Assembly (NCBI RefSeq): GCF_020873895.1
Contig: NZ_JAHWGT010000005.1
Location: 62,001 to 126,000, forward strand
DNA length: 64,000 nt
DNA from: Streptomyces sp. DH12
Lineage (GTDB): Bacteria > Actinomycetota > Actinomycetes > Streptomycetales > Streptomycetaceae
Reading direction: 5' to 3'
Shown here: positions 61,710 through 64,000 of the stretch, in pieces
How the letters are laid out: each line of letters opens with the position of its first letter
Numbering within the stretch: the stretch's first letter is position 1
Translations under genes and position numbers: made by a program
The notes under the pieces: generated by a model
Databases searched by the model: none
Told to the model about the DNA's origin: nothing
What the model saw: only the letters and a program-made list of their open reading frames with translations

Positions 61710-62783
61710 TCACTCCCGGGCGGCCACGGCCTCGATCAGTGAGAACGGCGCCGCGTCCGCGAGGGGGGTGACGGACGGGACGACCAGGCCCGCGCGGCGG
61801 CACACGTCCTCGAAGTCCTTGCGGGTGCGCTCCCTGCCCCCCACGTTCACCAGCATGTTCAGATCGCTGAGGTAGGTGGTCCCGCCGTCGGTGACCTCCG
61901 CCGCGGAACCGGAGTCGACGACTTCGGGCAGTACGGGCTCCACGATCAGGACGAGCCCGTCGGGGGGCAGCACCGACCGGCAGTGGCCGAGGATCGTCAC
62001 GACCTGGCCGTCCGTCCAGTCGTGCAGGACGCTCTTCACCACGTACACGTCGGAGCCCGCGGGCACCGCGCGGAAGAAGTCCCCCGAGACCAGGGAGCAG
62101 CGGTCGCTCACCCCGTGCCGCTCCAGTGTCCCCGCGGCCTCGGCCAGGCCCTGCGCCGTGTCGAAGACGACACCGGTGAGGCCGGGGTGGGCGCCGAGCA
62201 GGCCGGCCAGGAGCGTGCCGTCCCCGCCGCCGACGTCCGTGATCCTGCCGAACCGGCTGAAGTCGAACGCGCCCGGCAGCGCGGCGGCGGTCTGCGCCGC
62301 GGCCTGGCTCATCGCCGCGTTGAACTCCGCCGACAGCTCCGGGTACCGGGCGAGATGACTGAAGAAGTCGGTGCCGAAGACCCCGTCGAACGCGACCTCG
62401 CCGGTACGGACGCTGTCGTCCAGGTGCTCCCAGGCCCGGACGATGGCCGGCTCGGTGAACATCCGCACGAACGAGGTGAGCGAGTCGGGGTGGCCGGGGT
62501 CGAGGAGGGCGCCGGACGCGGTCACCGAGAACGAGTCCCCCGCGCGTTCCTCCAGCAGACCGAGGGTGGTCAGGGCGCGCAGCAGCCGTCTCATGGGCTG
62601 GGTCGCGGTGCCCGCCCCGGCGGCGACCTCGGCGGCCCGGCGGGGGGAGGCGCCGATCAGCTCCACCACCCTCAGCCGCACGGCCGCGCGGAGCGTCTGG
62701 GCCGCCATGCTCCCGAACGCGAGCCGGACGATCCCCTCGGGGTCGGCGACGCGGGGCGCCACGGGTGATCCGGTGTCCGTCAC
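61710..62783 (-). CDS. Plant-type/acetylserotonin-like O-methyltransferase
   Basis: A 357-residue O-methyltransferase with the N-terminal dimerisation winged helix (AFGSMAAQTLRAAVRLRVVELI; MRRLLRALTTLGLLEE) and a C-terminal Rossmann domain. SAM motif I is ITDVGGGDGTLL; VVKSVLHDWTDGQ holds the catalytic His-Asp pair typical of this family. It methylates a hydroxyl on an aromatic or polyketide small molecule. GTG start. An AraC-type gene (broken here) lies just upstream on the same strand and may have been its regulator. Natural-product tailoring is likely, but no pathway is adjacent. Confidence 0.93.
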   Translation of the reverse strand: MTDTGSPVAPRVADPEGIVRLAFGSMAAQTLRAAVRLRVVELIGASPRRAAEVAAGAGTATQPMRRLLRALTTLGLLEERAGDSFSVTASGALLDPGHPDSLTSFVRMFTEPAIVRAWEHLDDSVRTGEVAFDGVFGTDFFSHLARYPELSAEFNAAMSQAAAQTAAALPGAFDFSRFGRITDVGGGDGTLLAGLLGAHPGLTGVVFDTAQGLAEAAGTLERHGVSDRCSLVSGDFFRAVPAGSDVYVVKSVLHDWTDGQVVTILGHCRSVLPPDGLVLIVEPVLPEVVDSGSAAEVTDGGTTYLSDLNMLVNVGGRERTRKDFEDVCRRAGLVVPSVTPLADAAPFSLIEAVAARE

Positions 62784-62902
62784 TGGTTCTTCCCTTTCCT
62801 TCGTGTGGTGGTGCGTACGTGCGGGGGCCGGCGCGGGCGCTCGTGCCCGCCGCCCGGCCTCGGTCACTCGGCTCCACGGTGGTGCCGTGGACGCGGGGGT
62901 GA

Positions 62903-63723
62903 TCAGTCGGTGGACGTGGCCCTGCCCGCCAGGGCGCGCGGCGTGCACCCGGCGAGGGCCAGGACGTCGCGGTGGAGGTGGGACTGGTCGGCGTACCCGC
63001 AGGCCGGGGCGACCTCGCCGGGGGTGCCGCCCGCGCCGCGTGGTCGAAGCGGATCAGCATGGCGGCACGCTTCGGGGTGAGGCCGACCTGGGCGGTGAAG
63101 CGGGACCACAGCCGCTTGCGGCTCCATCCGCAGGACGCCGCGAGTTCACCGACCCGTACGCGGCCCCGGCGGGCCACGATGGCCTCCCAGACGGCGGCGA
63201 CCTCCGGCGACATGGGCGGCGCCCCGGCGGAGCGCTCCGCGAGGAACGCGTCGGTCAGCGCGAGGCGTTCCCGCCACGTCGTGGCGTCGGTCAACCGCTC
63301 GCGCAGTCGCGCCTCCTGCCGCCCCCACAGGTCACCGAGGCAGGCGAGCGACCCGCTCAGCTCTCGTGGGGGGACGCCCAGAACCGCGTGGGCGGCCCGC
63401 GGGGAGAGGCGTAACTCGACACACTCGACGCGTTCACCGCGGATGCGGACCGCACCGGGGGACAGCGGGGCGAGGATGCTCCGCATGGGCCGGTGCCCCG
63501 TGGCGCTCTCCACCGCGAACGGCTCGTCCCCGAGGCCGATGACGACGATCACGGCGGGCTGGGGGAGGACGCGCAGGTCGAACCCGGCGGCGGCGCGGTC
63601 GCGGAAGCCGGCCATCCGGACGCCGTCGAGCGACGCGCCGGCGGGCGGGCGGGCGACCTCCCATCCCTCTTCCGTACGGCGGTCCGTCGGTCCGTGCGGC
63701 GGCCCTGAGTCGTGACTGTGCAT
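62903..63723 (-). pseudogene. AraC-family regulator with a frameshift
   Basis: The ATG at 63723 begins a protein with an N-terminal sensing domain (PPAVIVVIGLGDEPFAV-like strand; VECVELRLSPRAAHAV) and a first helix-turn-helix (VGELAASCGWSRKRLWSRF). After RFDHAAR, at about 63025-63040, the coding sense moves to another frame: GGTPGEVAPACGYADQSHLH, the second helix-turn-helix, ending at 62903. A 1-base shift there, or loss of a few bases, destroys the DNA-binding half, unless it is a sequencing error. The gene lies just upstream of the O-methyltransferase. Confidence 0.8.
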
Positions 63724-63841
63724 GCCCTCACGGTCGCCTACTCCAAGCGCCGTGTCTTGGACGGAAGTTCCCTGCGGACGATCGTCCCCGCCGCGGCGCC
63801 ACGGGGGAGCGGGAGCGGTGGCCGACGGCGCCGGGGCGGGC

Positions 63842-64000
63842 TCAGCAGAACGACCCGCCGGGCAGTACCGGGCCGACGGGCGGCGCGGGCACGATGAGCA
63901 GTTCGCAGTCCTCGCCGGCCGCGACGAGCCGGCCGGTCGGCCGCGGGGTGTGGGGCGCGCGGACCCGGTCGTCCCCTCCACCCTGGATGTTCGCCCTGGA
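63842..64000 (-). CDS. 3' end of an unidentified gene
   Basis: The last 52 codons of a minus-strand gene that begins beyond the right edge. They read without interruption, with G/C third positions, and include RVRAPHTPRPTGRLVAAGED and a C-terminal PVLPGGSFC. It stops at 63842. Too little is visible to name a family; it is followed by the AraC-type gene about 120 bases downstream. Confidence 0.6.
   Translation of the reverse strand, partial: SRANIQGGGDDRVRAPHTPRPTGRLVAAGEDCELLIVPAPPVGPVLPGGSFC

Noticed and set aside
63025-63040. Programmed frameshift in the AraC-type gene
   Set aside because: No slippery heptamer or downstream structure; the family does not use frameshifting.
1-64000. CRISPR arrays, tRNA and rRNA genes, insertion sequences, integrase sites
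   Set aside because: Looked for regular repeats, T-loop-like GGTTCGAATCC patterns and transposase or integrase motifs and saw none that could be supported.

Overview
The window looks like chromosomal DNA from a Streptomyces or close relative. The evidence is very high GC with G/C-filled third codon positions, many GTG starts behind GGAGG-type ribosome sites, frequent 4-base GTGA/ATGA gene overlaps, leaderless-type starts, and actinobacterial families (DUF305, DUF6153, ECF41 sigma factor, CSLREA-motif protein, YihY, MuiA-like DUF4139 pairs). The dense mix of small regulators, hydrolases, methyltransferases, acetyltransferases and several decayed genes suggests a chromosome arm rather than the core. 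No rRNA, tRNA, CRISPR array or intact insertion sequence was seen. All calls come from reading the sequence; no database search was run.

Layout. 1-12.6 kb: a secreted-protein fragment, NAD synthetase, a DUF305/DUF6153 pair, Nudix, VOC, a tryptophan-2,3-dioxygenase-like gene, GNAT, a hydrolase/membrane protein pair, a GAF-SpoIIE phosphatase, a CSLREA-motif secreted beta-helix protein and a lipoprotein. 12.9-17.5 kb: two tiny zinc-ribbon genes, then a two-gene cassette encoding a class III aminotransferase fused to an EhpF-like adenylating domain, followed by an aldehyde-dehydrogenase-fold reductase. Together these could convert a carboxylic acid to an aldehyde and then an amine. The fusion gene and one zinc-ribbon gene each carry a rare TTA codon, suggesting bldA control. 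17.5-19.2 kb: an ECF41 sigma factor, its AhpD/CMD partner and a matching promoter. 19.4-28.5 kb: methyltransferases, hydrolases, a PaaX-type regulator and GNAT pair facing a hydrolase across a nested palindrome, a 2'-5' RNA ligase-like gene and nicotinamidase. 28.6-35.7 kb: YihY, an NmrA-like/AraC divergent pair, tandem glycosyltransferases, thioredoxin, a SnoaL-like protein and a DM13 protein. 35.9-39.6 kb: a phosphorelay set (receiver protein, CHASE3-HAMP histidine kinase, receiver-PP2C phosphatase). 39.7-43.8 kb: a decayed ADP-ribosyltransferase-like gene, a PLP lyase coupled to a YheO/DauR-type regulator, and a Ser/Thr kinase.

44.3-55.6 kb is the most striking region. It holds an MMPL exporter, a stack of palindromes, a stand-alone thioester reductase and one 2,493-residue, fully reducing, C-methylating type I polyketide synthase module (KS-AT-DH-cMT-ER-KR-ACP) with no thioesterase. 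This reads as a compact pathway for a methyl-branched, reduced, aldehyde- or alcohol-terminated lipid that is then exported. Its codon choice is visibly less GC-extreme than its flanks, so it may have been acquired.

55.8-64 kb: tandem MuiA/DUF4139 proteins, a small basic protein, a DNA-alkylation-repair-type gene broken by an in-frame amber codon, an O-methyltransferase, a frameshifted AraC regulator and the 3' end of one more gene. Several of the broken genes could be sequencing errors rather than true pseudogenes.
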